From the NCBI GenBank assembly GCA_014529385.2, contig CM043962.1, forward strand, positions 39,550,098-39,614,097: a stretch of DNA of 64,000 bases, given 5' to 3'. The DNA comes from Adiantum capillus-veneris. Taxonomy: Eukaryota > Streptophyta > Polypodiopsida > Polypodiales > Pteridaceae. How positions within the stretch are numbered: the stretch's first letter is position 1; the number at the start of each line of letters is the position of its first letter. Both the position numbers and the translations under genes were made by a program. Under the pieces are notes generated by a model. It was given only the letters and a program-made list of their open reading frames with translations, did no database searches and was not told where the DNA came from. Positions 44,186 through 56,914 of this stretch are shown in pieces.

Positions 44186-45555
44186 GTCCTTTCATTTCCA
44201 AGTAGGCCTCCATTGACAAAGGAGGTTGGTCTTCTTCTCCTTATTCTTCTTGCGGAGAAATCTCTTCTCTGATGGGCACATTATCAGCTAATTGCAAAGT
44301 AGGTTGTTGATCTTGAAGGCCAGCCCACTTTTCTATATCAACATGGGCCTTAGCAAATTTGACAAGCCTGGTTGCTAAGCTTCCTTGCTCTTGCACGCTC
44401 TCAACTAAGCAGATGAAATCCCTTTTTTGTTGTAATCCTTCTTGTGCAACTAGAGAGCCATCACTTAAGAGATCTACAAGCTTGCGATTTTCAAAACAGT
44501 ATGTATGAATGTAGTGCTTGACAAAAACTCTTTTTTTGGCTTCCAAATATCGCAAATCTGACATGCCGTCATTTTCTACTTGAAGCAAAGAACAATCAAT
44601 CTGATTTCCTTCTCAAGTCTTCAAATGCACTACCTTGTTCCATGAAGGCAATAACCACAAGGAATTGAATTGCTCCTTTGCAAGGTGCTAATGGAAAGTG
44701 ATGCAAGACACCACAACAATGGTAGCTCACATTATCTCCCATACTCTGGAATGCACATTGAAATTTTATCAGTTTAGAGAAATCTATAAATGCAAGAAAC
44801 ACAAATCTAGGATCAAGTGAACCTCGAGAAGTAGCCAATATCCCATCCAAATCATTGCTAAATATCTCCTCACGCCACTGCAAGTTGTTCCCATAGTATT
44901 TTGTCAAGTCTAAAATGCATAAGCCAATAGGAATTTGGTTGTTGAAGTGGAGCTTCAAGTAGAGATTTCCTTCCATCTATAGGTTCACCACATAGATCGA
45001 CCATGGAAAATCAAGAGACTCAACTTTCTCCTTGTGAAGTTGAATTGGCCATTGCATGTATTTTATAGCTTCATCCGGAAAATCCATTTTCTTTGTTCCA
45101 CGCTTCAAGCTATTTTTGAGCCATTGCTCACATAGCATTAGAATGGTTTTATAAAATGCATCATTAATGTTGTACATGCTGACTATTTCCTCATCATCTT
45201 TACATAGTGATGACTCATTCAAAGCATTGAACCCTTCAAGAAGTGTGTCTTGAATGAGTTTGTCTTGTTTGAGTTGCTTGATTCGATCATACATATCAAT
45301 TACATCACCATCTTTTGCATTCTTTGACAATAAAATCTTCTCATCTTTAATTTCTTCTTGAATGATCTCTACCTTTGATTCCTCAAGAACGCAAAGAAAT
45401 CTGAATACCGTTGTTGGGGGTTTCTTGTTCTCCTCCTCAAGCCTTTGAATAATTTCTAGCCAACGATCATAAACTCGATTGGAATATGTAACCATGTGTG
45501 CTTGTTTAGCAATCCAAGTTGCTCATGCACTCATTCTTGCCAATCGAAGAAAAGT
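44186..45555 (-). pseudogene. DGQH-NIF gene, exon 2: unknown helical region
   Basis: A long minus-strand frame read through three nonsense codons: TGA 45,523-45,525, TAG 44,977-44,979 and TAA 44,241-44,243, with one frameshift at ~44,590. It reads MVTYSNRVYDRWLEII, then a Glu/Lys-rich coiled-coil-like part (EESKVEIIQEEIKDEK), then IPIGLCILDLTKYYGN, FVFLAFIDFSKLI and DLRYLEAKKRVFVKHY. Sequence on both sides of each stop stays protein-like in the same frame, so the stops are lesions, not ends. I recognise no named domain. It sits between the DGQH part and the first phosphatase domain. Confidence 0.65.
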
Positions 45556-45639
45556 CTAGAAAGAAATATAACACCAATGAGAAGATTGAACTCAAGTGTT
45601 CAATTAAATACAATAATAAAGAAGAAGAAAGACACTTAC

Positions 45640-46828
45640 ATCCCATCCAGAACGAGATATATGTCCCTATGCAACTCCAGTTGCTGCCCTTGATGGTCAT
45701 CCTGAATAGATCTATTGACTTGGCAAATGCCGCAATATTTGATTGTAAGGTTGCTTGACATACAATGCTTAGCCTTATCATTTGCAATGGCAGATATAGT
45801 AGTTGCAACCATTGGAGGAGCATTTACAACAATACGAGCCTTTCAAAATTTATACACATCAATCAATCTTTGAAATATCTCATTGTTTTTTTGTTCATTG
45901 TGAAGCAAAACTTTTGCGGCATAAATTGAATGTTGGCCATCAAGAATCCAATAATGATAATCTTGTAGTTTGCCCTCTTGTACCTCTGATGCTGCCAAAG
46001 GTGTACCATTCTTTGCATTTTCATTTTGAACAGGCATTAAATATGCACACGCTGCAGGCTTAGTTGTACTCCGGGAAAATCCAAATAGCATGCTTTCAGC
46101 ATGTTTTCCATCAATAGTACGTACATTATAGTGATCAGGAGCCAGACAACAATTTTGAATAGGGATATCAAACTCCTTATATCGGAAAGGAAAATAGCTT
46201 ATATACTTATTCATTCCACCTGTATCTTTTTCTTATCCTTTCTTGGCCTCTGCCTCTAGAGCTTCTAGATCCACGATTCTCATCTTGGACGTTGAACCTT
46301 GTGTTGAGGATGCTAGAGATGCATTGCCTACATCCAAAATAGAACTAGTCTCCTTAGGTGCTACTTTTTTCACTTCGAATTTCTTGTTTATATGTGGTCA
46401 TGAAGCTTTCACCTTATTTCCCTGTAGTGTGGCTATGATGGAGCTTTGAAGTTGATCTGATGTGACACCTTGAGTTGACTCTTCAATCTTCCATCCTCGA
46501 GAAAACATTGTCTCATCTTTATTTTGAGACATGCGTGAAAATGCATATGCTCTTGGAGATAATTGGAATTCTTGATTCATTGGGACTACGATATCAATGC
46601 ATTCTACCTATGGATGACCATCAACTGTAGAGATAGAGGCTTCCACTACTTGGCCAACATCTTCAAATAGACTTTCATTCTCTTTCTTTGCAATAGATAG
46701 ATGCACCTTATGAGATTGTGCACCCTCCACACCATGCATATCCAGATACCATTTCCTTTGATCATTGCAAGTATAGTCAATTGAGACAGCTACCCTTGTA
46801 ACATTTCTTTTTGGTGCCATATCTTCCT
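45640..46828 (-). pseudogene. DGQH-NIF gene, exon 1: DGQH-motif region
   Basis: After a splice acceptor (TTTTTTTCCAG, 46,829) the frame opens with GAAGATATGG; the likely start is ATG at 46,820 (MAPKRNVTRVAVSID). One frame runs ~390 codons to 45,640, where GTAAGTG begins an 84-bp intron (45,556-45,639). Four nonsense codons interrupt it: TAG 46,608, TGA 46,398, TAA 46,233, TGA 45,843. The notable motif is YHYWILDGQHSIYAAKVL at ~45,920-45,960; DGQH[RS] is the signature of ParB/DndB-like folds, followed later by ARIVVNAPPMVATT. I do not know a plant gene with this make-up. A frameshift near the end is needed to meet exon 2. Confidence 0.65.
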
Positions 46829-46861
46829 GGAAAAAAACAAATTCAGTTGTTACTAAATAAT

Positions 46862-49800
46862 CTAGTCCACCACTTGTCCAACCTACTTCCAAGGTGGTTT
46901 GACCAAGGTAGCTCTACTGAAACAATCTCTCTATTTTTTCAAGGTCAATGTATGAATGGAGTGTAGCTACTATGTCTATTAGTATGAATGGTTTGGGGAA
47001 AAGTTCCACCACTTTTTCAACCTACTATCCGTTGTGTTATGGAGGCTTTAGCCCAAGGTGACTTGAAGGTCCACCAACTGTCCAAGCTAGCCCTATTGAA
47101 ACAAGCTATCTCTATTGTTTCAAGGTCAACATGTGAATTGAGTTTAGCTACTATGTTTACTATCATGGATGGTTTGGGGCATAGGTCCACCCCTTGTCCA
47201 CCCTACTATCCATTGTGTTATGGAGGTTCTAGACCAAGATTGTTTGAAGGTCCACCACCTCTACAAGCTAGCTTCTTTGAAAGAAGCTATCTCTATTGTT
47301 TGAAGGTCAATGTGTGAATGGAGTGTAGCTACTTTTTTTACTACCATGGATGGTTTGGGGTAGAGGTCCACCACTTGTCCAACCTACTATCTATTGTGTT
47401 ATGGAGGTTTTAGCCCAAGGCTGTTTGAAGGTTCACTACCTATCCAAGCTAGCTCTATTGAATAGTCCTACCTCTAGTCTCATCACATGGATGGTTTGGG
47501 GTAGAGGTCCACCACTTGTCCAACCTACTATCTATTGTGATATGGAGGTTTTAGCCCAAGGTTGTTTGAAGATCCACCACCTGTTCAAGCTAGCTTTATT
47601 GAAATAAGTTATCTCTATTGTTTCAAGGTCAATGTGTGAATGGAGTGTGGCTACTTTTTTTACTAACCATGGATGGTTTGGGGAAGAGGTCCACCACTTG
47701 TCCAACCTACTATCCATTGTGTCATGGAGGCTTTAGCACAAGGTGGTTTCAAGCTAGCTCTATTGAAAGAAGCTATCTCTATTATTTTAAGGTCAATGTG
47801 TGAATGGAGTGTAGCTACTATGTTTCTTACCATGGATAGTATGGTGTAGCGGTCCACCACTTATCTAACCTACTATCCATTGTGTTATGGAGGTTTTAGC
47901 CCAGAGTGGTGTGAAGGCGGCCCACCTGTTCAAGATATCTCTATTATTTTAGGTTCAATGTGTGAATGGAGTGTAAATACTATCTCTATTACCATGGATG
48001 GTTTGGGACATAGCTATGTCCACCACTGGTCCAACCTACTATCCCTTGTGTTATGGTGGGTTTACCCCAATGTGGTTTGAAGGTCCACCACCTATCCAAG
48101 CTAGCAATATTCAATAGTTCTATCTCTATTGTTTGAAGATGAATGCGTGAATGGAGTGTAGCTACTATGTTTACTACCATGTCTGGTCTGGGGTAGAGGT
48201 CCACCACTTGTCCAACTTACTATCCCTTGTGTTATAAAGTATTTAGCCCAAGGTGGTTTTAAGGTCCACCACATGTCCAACCTATCCATATTGAAAGAAG
48301 CTATCTCTATTGTTTGAATGTCAATGTGTGAATGGAGTGTATCTACTATGTGTACTACCATGGATGGTTTGGGGTAGAGGTCCACCGTTTGTCCAACCTA
48401 CTATCCATTGTGTTATGGAGGTTTTAACCCTAGGTGGTTTGAAGGTCAATCTGTGAATGGAATGTCACTACTATGTTTACTACCATGGATGGTTTGGGAC
48501 AGAGGTCCACAACTTGTCCAACCTACTAACCAATTTTTTTTGGAGGTTTCAGCCAAAGGTGGTTTGAAGGTCCACCACTTGTCCAAGCTAGCTCTATTGA
48601 ATAGTCTTATCTCTAGTGTTTCAAGGTCAATGTGTGAATGGAGTGTAGCTACTTTGTTTACTACCATGGATGGTTTGGGGCAGACGTCCACCACTTGTCC
48701 AATCTACTATCCATTGTGTTATGGAGGTTTTAGCCCAAGGTTGTTTTAAGGTCCACCACCTGTCCAAGCTAGCTATATTGAAAGAAGGTATCTCTATTAT
48801 TTGAAGGTCAAAGTGTAAATGGAGTGTAGCTACTATATTTATTACCATGGATAGTATGGGGTACAGGTCCACCACTTGTCCAACCTACTATCCGTTGCGT
48901 TATGGAGGTTTCAGCCCAGGGTGATTGACCACTTGTTTAAGCTATCTCTAATGTTTCAAGGTCAATGTGTGAATGGAGTGTAGCTACTATCTCTATTACC
49001 ATGGATGGTTTGGGGCATAGGTCCACAACTTGTCCAACCTATTGTTCCTTGTATTATGAAGGTTTTAACCCAAGGTGGTTTGGAGGTCCACCACCTATCC
49101 AAGCTAGCTCTATTCACAATAGTCGTATCTCTATTTTTTGAAGGTCAATGTGTGAATGTAGTGTAGCTAGTATGTTTACTACCATGGGTGGTCCAAGGCA
49201 AACGTCCACCACTTGTCCAACCTACTATCCGTTGTGTCATAACGTTTTTAGCCCAAGTTGGTTTGAAGGTACATCACATGTATAAGCTAGCTCTATTGAA
49301 AGAAGCTATCTCTATTCTTTGAAGGTCAATGTGTGAATCGAGTGTAACTACTATGTTTACTACCATAGATGGTTTGGGGTAGAGTTCCGCCACTTGTCCA
49401 ACCTACTATCCATTGTCTTATGGAGGTTTTAGCCCTATGTGGTTTGAAGGTCAATCTGTAAATGGAGTGTGGCTACTATGTTTACTACCATGGATGGTTT
49501 AGGAAAGAGGCCCACCACTTGTCCAACCTACTAACCATTGCGTAATGAAGGTTTTAGTCCAAGGTGGTTTGAAGGTCCAACACCTGTACAAGCTAGCTCT
49601 ATTGAATAGTCCTATCTCTAGTCTAATCATGTGGATGGTTTGGGGTAGAGGTACAACATTTTTCCAACCTACTATCCATTGTTTTATTGAGGTTTTAGCC
49701 CAAGATGGTTTGAAGGTCCACCACATGTCCAAGCTAGATCTATTGAAAAACGCTACCTCTATTGTTTGAAGGTCAGTGTCTGAATGGAGTAGAGCTACTA

Positions 49801-51452
49801 TGTTGACTACCGTTGATGGTTTGGGACAAAGGTCCACCACTTGTCAAACCTTGAACATCCACCACCTATCCAAGCTAGCTCTATTGAAAGAATCTATCAC
49901 TATTGTTTGAAGGTTAAAGTGTGAATGGAGTGTAGCTACTTTTTTTACTACCATGGAGGGTTTGGGACAGAGGTCCATCACTTGTCCAACCTACTAACCA
50001 TTGTGTTATGGAGGTTTTAGCCCAAGGTGGTTTGAAAGTCCACCACTTGTCCAAGATAACTTTATTGAATAGTCCTATCTCTACTCTGATAGCGTGGATG
50101 GTTTGTGATAGAGATCTATCACTTGTCCAACCTACTATCCATTGTGTTATTGAGATTTTAGCCCAAGGTGGTTTGAAGGTCCACCACCGGTCCAAGCTAA
50201 CTCTATTGAAAGAAGGTATCTCTATTGTTTGAAGGTCAATGTATGAATGGAGTGTAACTACTATGTTTACTACCATGGATGGTTTGGGCAAAGGACCATC
50301 ACTTGCCCAACCTACTAGCCATGATGTTATGGAGGTTTAAGTCCAAGGTGGTTTGAAGGTGCACCACCTGTCTAAGCTAGCTCTATTGAAAAAGGCTATC
50401 TCTATTGTTTGAAGGTTAATTTGTGAATGGAGTGTAGCTACTATGTTTACTACCATGGATGGTTTGGGGCAAAGGTCCACCACTTGTCCAACCTACTTTC
50501 CACTGTGTTCTGGAGGTGTTAGCCCATGTTAGTTGGAAGGTCCACCACCTATCCAAACTAGATCAATTAAACAAATCTATCTCTATTGTTTCAAAGTCAG
50601 TGTGTGAATGGAGTGTAGCTATTTTCTTTACTACCATGGATGGTTTGGGGTACAGGTCCACCACTTGTCCAACCTACTATCCATTGTGTTATGGAGGTTT
50701 TAACCCAAGATTGTTTGAAGGCCACCACATGTCCAAGATAAGATAGCTCCTTTGAAAGAAGCTATCTCTATTGTTTCAAGTTCAATGTGTGAATGGAGTG
50801 TAGCTACTTTTTTTACTACCATGGATGGTTTGGGGTAGAGTTCCACCACTTGTCCAACCTACTATCTATTGTGTTATTGAGGTTTTAGCCCAAGGTTGTT
50901 TGTATGTCCACCAACCATCCAAGCTAGCTCTATTGAGTATTCCTATCCCTAGTCTGATCACTTGGATGGTTTGGGGTACTAGTTCAACCTACTAACCATT
51001 GTGTTATGGAGGGTTTAGCCCATGTTGGTTTGCAGGTCCATCACCTATTCAAGGTAGATCTATTGAATAGTCCGATCTCTAGTCTGATGACATCGATGGT
51101 TTGGGGTAGAGGTCCAATACATTTCCAACCTACTATCCATTGTGTTATTGAGGTTTTAGCCCAAAGTGGTTTGAAGGTCCACCACTTGTGCAAGCTAGAT
51201 CCATTAAAAGAAGCTATCTCTATTGTTTGAAGGTCAATGTGTGAATGGTGTACAACTACTATGTTTAATACCATTGATGGTTTGGGATAGAGGTCCACAA
51301 CTTGTCCAACCTACTAACCATTGTGTTATGGAGCTTTTAGTCCAAGGTTGTTTAAAGATCCACCACCTATTCAAGCTAGCTGTATTGAAAAAATCTATCA
51401 CTATCGTTTGAAGGTTAGAGTGTGAATGGACTCTAGATACTTTGTTTAATAC
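46862..51452. repeat. ~181-bp satellite array (left block)
   Basis: About 25 monomers. A typical unit runs from ATGGATGGTTTGGGG through GGTCCACCACTTGTCCAACC, CTACTATCCATTGTGTTATG, GGTTTTAGCCCAAGG, GGTCCACCACCTGTCCAAGC, TATCTCTATTGTTTGAAGG and GTGAATGGAGTGTAGCTAC. ATGGATGG-type starts recur at ~181 bp (47,164, 47,345, 48,178, 48,359), with a ~141-bp variant lacking the GAATGGAGTGTAGC part (47,345 to 47,486) and shorter forms. Each unit has two related halves, both built round GGTCCACCACxTGTCCAAxC. Short ORFs on either strand are by-products of the repeat. It starts within the intron directly upstream of exon 1. Confidence 0.95.
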
Positions 51453-51711
51453 TGAAGCGATCCGGGGCGGGCAACAAGAAGAGCAACCTCTAGACACCCT
51501 TGAGGGCTCCCGTGCTGCTCAATGGGGCTGGGGCACAACACAACACAAACCAAAACAACAAACCCCCAGCCAAATCCCAACTACACAAGGGGCACCACCT
51601 GGTTTAAGAGCGAACTAGGACGCAAAAGAGGAGAATCGTTAGAGCAACCCACAAACAAGCAAGGAATTTACACTAACCCTAACACCAATGGAACACTCTC
51701 ACACTCTAAAA

Positions 51712-51747
<36 letters not shown>

Positions 51748-54127
51748 TGCTTGGGCTGCTTTGAAGTGTATCGTTAATGATCAAGCAAACATAAATATAT
51801 ATATGTAAGAAAGAGAGAGAAGGGGGAAGGGGGTGCTTGTTGCACTAATGCCTTCTTACAAATCTGTCATGACCAATCAAAGTGAGATTAGTATTTGTTC
51901 AACATAGCCTGAGTAAATTACACCACAACACATCACAAGAAAAAAGCCACCCCAATCACTGTCTTAAGGCCAGGGGAGTCCTCTCCACCCTGTCTCCCTC
52001 TTACAGCATGTGGGATTTATGGCTAAATTGATAACAATACCCGGAGACAAGCTATCAAGAACTTAAATAAAACACAAAGACACTTACACATCATTATTGT
52101 CCATGACTTCACATTGGAAGGGAGACAAGGTATCCATGCTTAGTCCAAATTCACCCTCCTTGATTCAGCAAATGTTGGGCTTACACTAGTAGGAGAAATG
52201 ATAGATTTCCTACTCTCAATTTAATGATCACTCTCTTTTACAATGGCATAGAGTTCCCTTGCTAATCACCCCTAATACAACACATACATATGCCTAATGC
52301 CAATGAGATTCCACTCAAGAGCTCCTTCTCAAGAGGTTGAGCTTAGCTTCTCAAGCTATAGCATAGTGCTCTTTCTTCTCTCCCCCTTTTTGTGCTAGCT
52401 ACACCCTCCTTTTATAGCAATTTTGAAGGCTAGGGTTACTCCTCTAACCATGGTTGGGTTAGATTTTCAGCAATTTATCTAATTTCTTTTGCTTGGAATT
52501 ATCAAGAAGTTGGTGGGGAAAGAGAGAGGAGAGAAATGGAGGTGATAGGACTTTTCATAGTGGGTTAGTGTTAGTAGAGTTAGTATTAATTTACAAATGG
52601 AATTGGATATTTACAATGGGAGTATCCATGTAGGATACAAATAAGGAAGAAAAAATCTTAAGAGGTAAGAAAAGGTGGATTTCTTACAAGGTTGATGCTC
52701 CAAGTGTCTTGAGTAGGGCCAATTTTGACGCTTGTTGACGGTCCACTAGCTTTGACGGTACATTTTTTCTCCACTCTTGACCTTCCTTGAGAGACAAGGT
52801 AATTGACGCTGAGTAATCAACCACCATGATGTTGTCTTTTAAGAGAAGAGGCTGAATTTTGTGGTTTTTTTGATAGATATGGGTAATTTGGAGGAGGAAA
52901 AATGAGATTAGGTGGTCAATTTTGGAATAGAATTGTGTGTGGGAGGTATGAGTTCACCATGGTTTCTCTTATTCTTCAAGGTTGAGGAGAAGGTGAGTAG
53001 GGTGCAGAGAGGAGTGGTGAGAGAGGTGGGGATGATGAGTGGAGAAGTGTGTGTGAAAGAAAAAAATGATAAAGTGGAAGAGAGAGTGTGGCTGCATAGC
53101 ATGGGAAAACTGGGGTCCACTAATAAAATCATAGCTCACAGCTCGTAGCTCAAAAAAATATGAAAAAATTTGAGGCAAAAGTTCAGCCCACGAGCTACAA
53201 CTTTTGTTTGTATCTCCTTTTCAAATTCGGAGAGCAAGTGAACTTTAAAAATTCAGCAAAACCGACCGTTTGTTTCCACTGCACAAGGTCCTTGTGGGGT
53301 CCTTCTTTGGATGATTCTTTTGAATACCTCCAAGAGTGAGCCCTCCATAGTGCATGTATGCATGCCACCTACCCTTGACCTTATTTAGTAGGTCTATAAT
53401 TGAAGATATTGTTGAGATCATGATATAAGTGAATAGTACAACTAAGAAAATCAAATATTGAGGGGTCTAAAAAATATGTACATGTCAAATATAAATAATA
53501 TAAGTGGAAAAAATATAAAGGGGTCAAAAGAAATCTCTCTCATTATGAGAGTACCATAAAAAGATAAATATTTTTGGTGTTCTAATTTTTTAGAAAAAAA
53601 ACAAAATAGATGTAGGAAGGGAAAAATCACAATAGTGAAAAAATATACACATAAATAAAACTAGTTTTTTTGGATTTTTGTTGGGGTGGAGTTACACCAA
53701 ATATAAGAGAAGCTTATATGAAAATATTTCTATATGGAATAAAGAGTATGAAAAATGGTAAGAAAAATTGTGGTAATGGTGAGGCAATGTACAGAGCATA
53801 AATAACACACACCTAGGTAGAAATATTTAAATAAATACCAAAATAATTATGAAAAAATCTTTTATTTAGGCCCTATATACAAAGAAATATTTACATACGC
53901 ATGGGCCATAATATACTTATATTTTATATATATATATATATATTTTTGGCTCAACTAGCCCAATGACTAGCTAATTGAGGGTTTTTTAAGAAGATATGGG
54001 AAAAGTCCCGCGACTCACGCACGCCTATGTACAGTGAAATGGTAGGGATAGCCACAGTGTTTGGGTGATTTTGGTAGGGTGAGGTAACTCACTGTGGCAA
54101 TTACAAAGAGCCGAAAAATGGCTATCA
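51453..54127 (-). repeat. RT-6 3' LTR
   Basis: Reverse complement of the RT-4 LTR; plus-strand ends TGAAGCG...GGCTATCA. TATA at 52,409-52,416 (minus). (GA)15 at 51,715-51,744. An AT dinucleotide run at ~53,925-53,942. Confidence 0.93.
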
Positions 54128-54143
54128 TTAGCCCTCCCCCTGG
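54128..54143 (-). promoter_or_regulatory. RT-6 polypurine tract
   Basis: Minus-strand CCAGGGGGAGGGCTAA, directly before the 3' LTR; one base different from RT-4. Confidence 0.85.
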
Positions 54144-54155
54144 ATGATGGTATAT

Positions 54156-55433
54156 TCATGTACCATCATAGAGCATCTTTTCCAAAGAGAGTGCTTCAGA
54201 GTCCTTGACAAGATCTTTATTGTTTGGCCCCTCAGAATTTTGGCTAGAGTTACACTCATGCTTTGTGTAACAATACTTACATGAGACAGTTGCCTTTTGA
54301 CAGATCTTAGGTAGATCCTTTGGTAGAAGGCGACTCAAATAGGTCTTCAAGCGATACCCGTTTACTTTCCTGGAGTGCTCTTTACCATTCAAGTCCATAA
54401 GCTGATAGTAACTTGAATTGAAATCCTTCTTGACTATGTATGGCCCTTGCCATCTTGTTTCAAATTTGGCATCAAAACGATTATCGAGTCGATTGTCATA
54501 CCTTAGCACAAGATCTCCTTCATTGATGCCTTTGTCCTTCAGTTTCTTGTCAAGCTTCTCCTTTGTCTGTGTGGCTTTCCTCTTATAGCACTCGTATGCT
54601 GCTTCTCTTTTCCACTCAAGCTCAGCTAAGGTAAGAAGTTGATCCATCCATGCTTCTTGATCATCTTGTGCTGATTTGCCATGAAGTCGCATTGTTGGAA
54701 TGTTTAGTTCAATTGGCTGTAAAGCCTCTTGACCATAGACCAAGTGAAATGGTGTGAACTCCGTGGCTTCCCTATATGTGGTTCGATACGCCCACAAGGC
54801 ACCATCCAAGAAGTCATCCCACAACTTTGTCTTGTTTTTCACCATCTTTCTAATGATGCCTGCAATGACACCATTAGCTTTTTCTACCAAACCATTTGAT
54901 TGGGGATAGTAGGGTGTACTGTGACGATGTAGAATGCGAAGTTCTTCACAGACTTCTGTGAGCAATCCCTTTCTAAACCCTGGACCATTATCAGAAACAA
55001 TCTCCAAAGGTGTGCCAAATCTACAACAAATGTGAGTGTAGACGAATTTGCTCACTGTCCTCTCATTTACCTTTGCCACACTTTGTGCTTCCACCCACCT
55101 AGTCATATAGTCTACAGCCACTAGAATGTAGAGTTTACCATTTTTTGTCCTAGACAGAGGACCCATAGCATCAATGCCCCACTTTTCAAAGGGTCCATTT
55201 GCAAGCACAATTTGCCTTGGACCATAAATCAATCTTCTATTCCCATTTACCTGACAATTGTGACAACTTTTACACCAATGTTGGACATCCACATGCAGAC
55301 TTGGCCAAACATACCCCGCAAGCAAAATCTTCTTCACAGTTGATTCTTGGGCAAAATGACCACCACATGCCTCTTCATGAAAACCTTTTAGAATGGCTGG
55401 AATTTCCTCGATAGTTGGTACTCTTCTACACAC
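54156..55433 (-). pseudogene. RT-6 integrase
   Basis: A 425-codon open frame with H2C2 (HEEACGGHF...CKSCHNC), the catalytic core (WGIDAMGPLSRTKNG, IVSDNGPGF, LVEKANG; DDE intact) and the C-terminal GPY-type module (ETRWQGPYIVKKDF). It overlaps the upstream ORF out of frame because of one missing base near 55,467, so it is cut off from RT. Unlike RT-4 it has no TGA in the tail and keeps the three residues AKV after EAQSV. Confidence 0.92.
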
Positions 55434-56902
55434 TTGATCCTTCCCTCTTTGATAGAGGGAGCCTCTAGGAAGAGATAGAAACTTGCCTTCTTCATGAGTC
55501 TCCTCTTCTGAGCCTTCGTGAAGTCTTGTGGAAACTCACCCTCCAAAATGTAGCCAATAATGGGAGCCAATGACTCCAATCCCTGGTATCTCGGTTGCTT
55601 GACAGCTGCTGCCACCATGATGACTTGCACTTCGCTCTCAACACATGTAACTGCTTGTTGTGCAAGTAAATCGGCATCTTTATTTTGTTTCCTCGGAATA
55701 TGATATATTTGCACTTCTTCAAACTGATTAAACATCTTACGAATGGCATGAACTTTTGTCCTTAAGCGTTCATTCTTGCATGCCCAAATGCCTAAAATCT
55801 GTTTAACAATGAGAAGTGCATCTCCCTTTACCATGAGACATTTTATCCCTTGGCCAATGCACATCTTCAAACCATGAAGTAGTGTGTCGTATTCTGCTTC
55901 ATTGTTGCTAGTTGAACCTGGTAGATTGACCTTCTCTTTCATGACCACCTCTCCACTTGGGTTGAGCAACACTAGCCCTCCCCCTGCTTTCCCTGTGGCT
56001 CGTCGAAAAGCTCCATCAAAGAACAAGGTAAAAGCATTGGGAATACTTTTTGGTGGTGGCAATGGTAGGGTCTTTACTTGAGGCACCTTAATTTCCTTCT
56101 CATGTACCCTATAAGTGAGAATCCCTGCCAATTGTGCACGCACACAATCTTCTACCTTGAAAGAGTATTCGAACTCTTGAAACTCCATAATCCACTTTGA
56201 GATCCTATTACTAAGATTCATTTGAGATGACACCCAAGGGAACAAATTTTCTGCAGTGAGAATTACAAAAGGTTTTGGTAGCAGGTAGGATCTATACTTT
56301 CTCACCGCAAACATGAGAGAAAGCATCATGAGTTCTTCTTCTGTGTAGTCTCTCTCCAAAGCATTCATGACCCTACTAGCAAAGTAGATGGGTCGCATCC
56401 TTGTACTGTGAGGATCTTGTTGTAGCAACACAGCACCAATTGTTTCCCCTCCAACACTAGAGCTAACAAAGAATGTGTACTCCCAACAAGGAGGCATGAG
56501 TGTTGGTAGCTCTGACAAAATGACTTTAATGTTACAAAAATACTCTTCAAGCTCATCAGACCATGCAAATTCTACTTGTTGTGTCAACTTTTGCAAAGGA
56601 TGAAGCAACTCCGAGGCTAAGTGAATGAAGCGTGACATATACTTCACCTTCTGAATGAAAGAGATGACCTCCTTAAGACTCTTCGGTGATGGGAGCTCAA
56701 TAAGAGCCTTTGCCTTTGAAGGATCCACCTCAATGCCTTTATAGGAAACCTTGTGACCGAGCAAGATCACTTCATCCTCATCTATGTGGCACTTGTCGGG
56801 GTTGAGTTGACCTCCCATGTCGTAGAGCTTCTTTAAACCTTCTTCTACCCTTTGTAGATGCAATGATTTTGAGCTATAAATGAAGAAATCATCAATGAAC
56901 AC
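55388..56902 (-). pseudogene. RT-6 RT C-terminus and two RNase H domains
   Basis: Opens with MFIDDFFIYSSK (catalytic DD) and continues through the RT connection (LNPDKCHIDEDEVILLGHKV), the first RNase H (SSSVGGETIGAVLL), and the second RNase H (LFFDGAFRR, NNEAEYDTLLHGL, KGDALLIVKQI, QNKDADLLA). Ends in a frameshift tail (LEAPSIKEGRIKC...). Separated from the upstream gag-PR-RT frame only by one nonsense codon. Confidence 0.92.
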
Positions 56903-56914
56903 CCTAATTGACTT

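Noticed and set aside
45506-45823. 105-aa minus-strand ORF between exons 1 and 2
   Set aside because: It reads through the 84-bp intron in a different frame from the exon 1 protein, which has clear coding character through the same bases.
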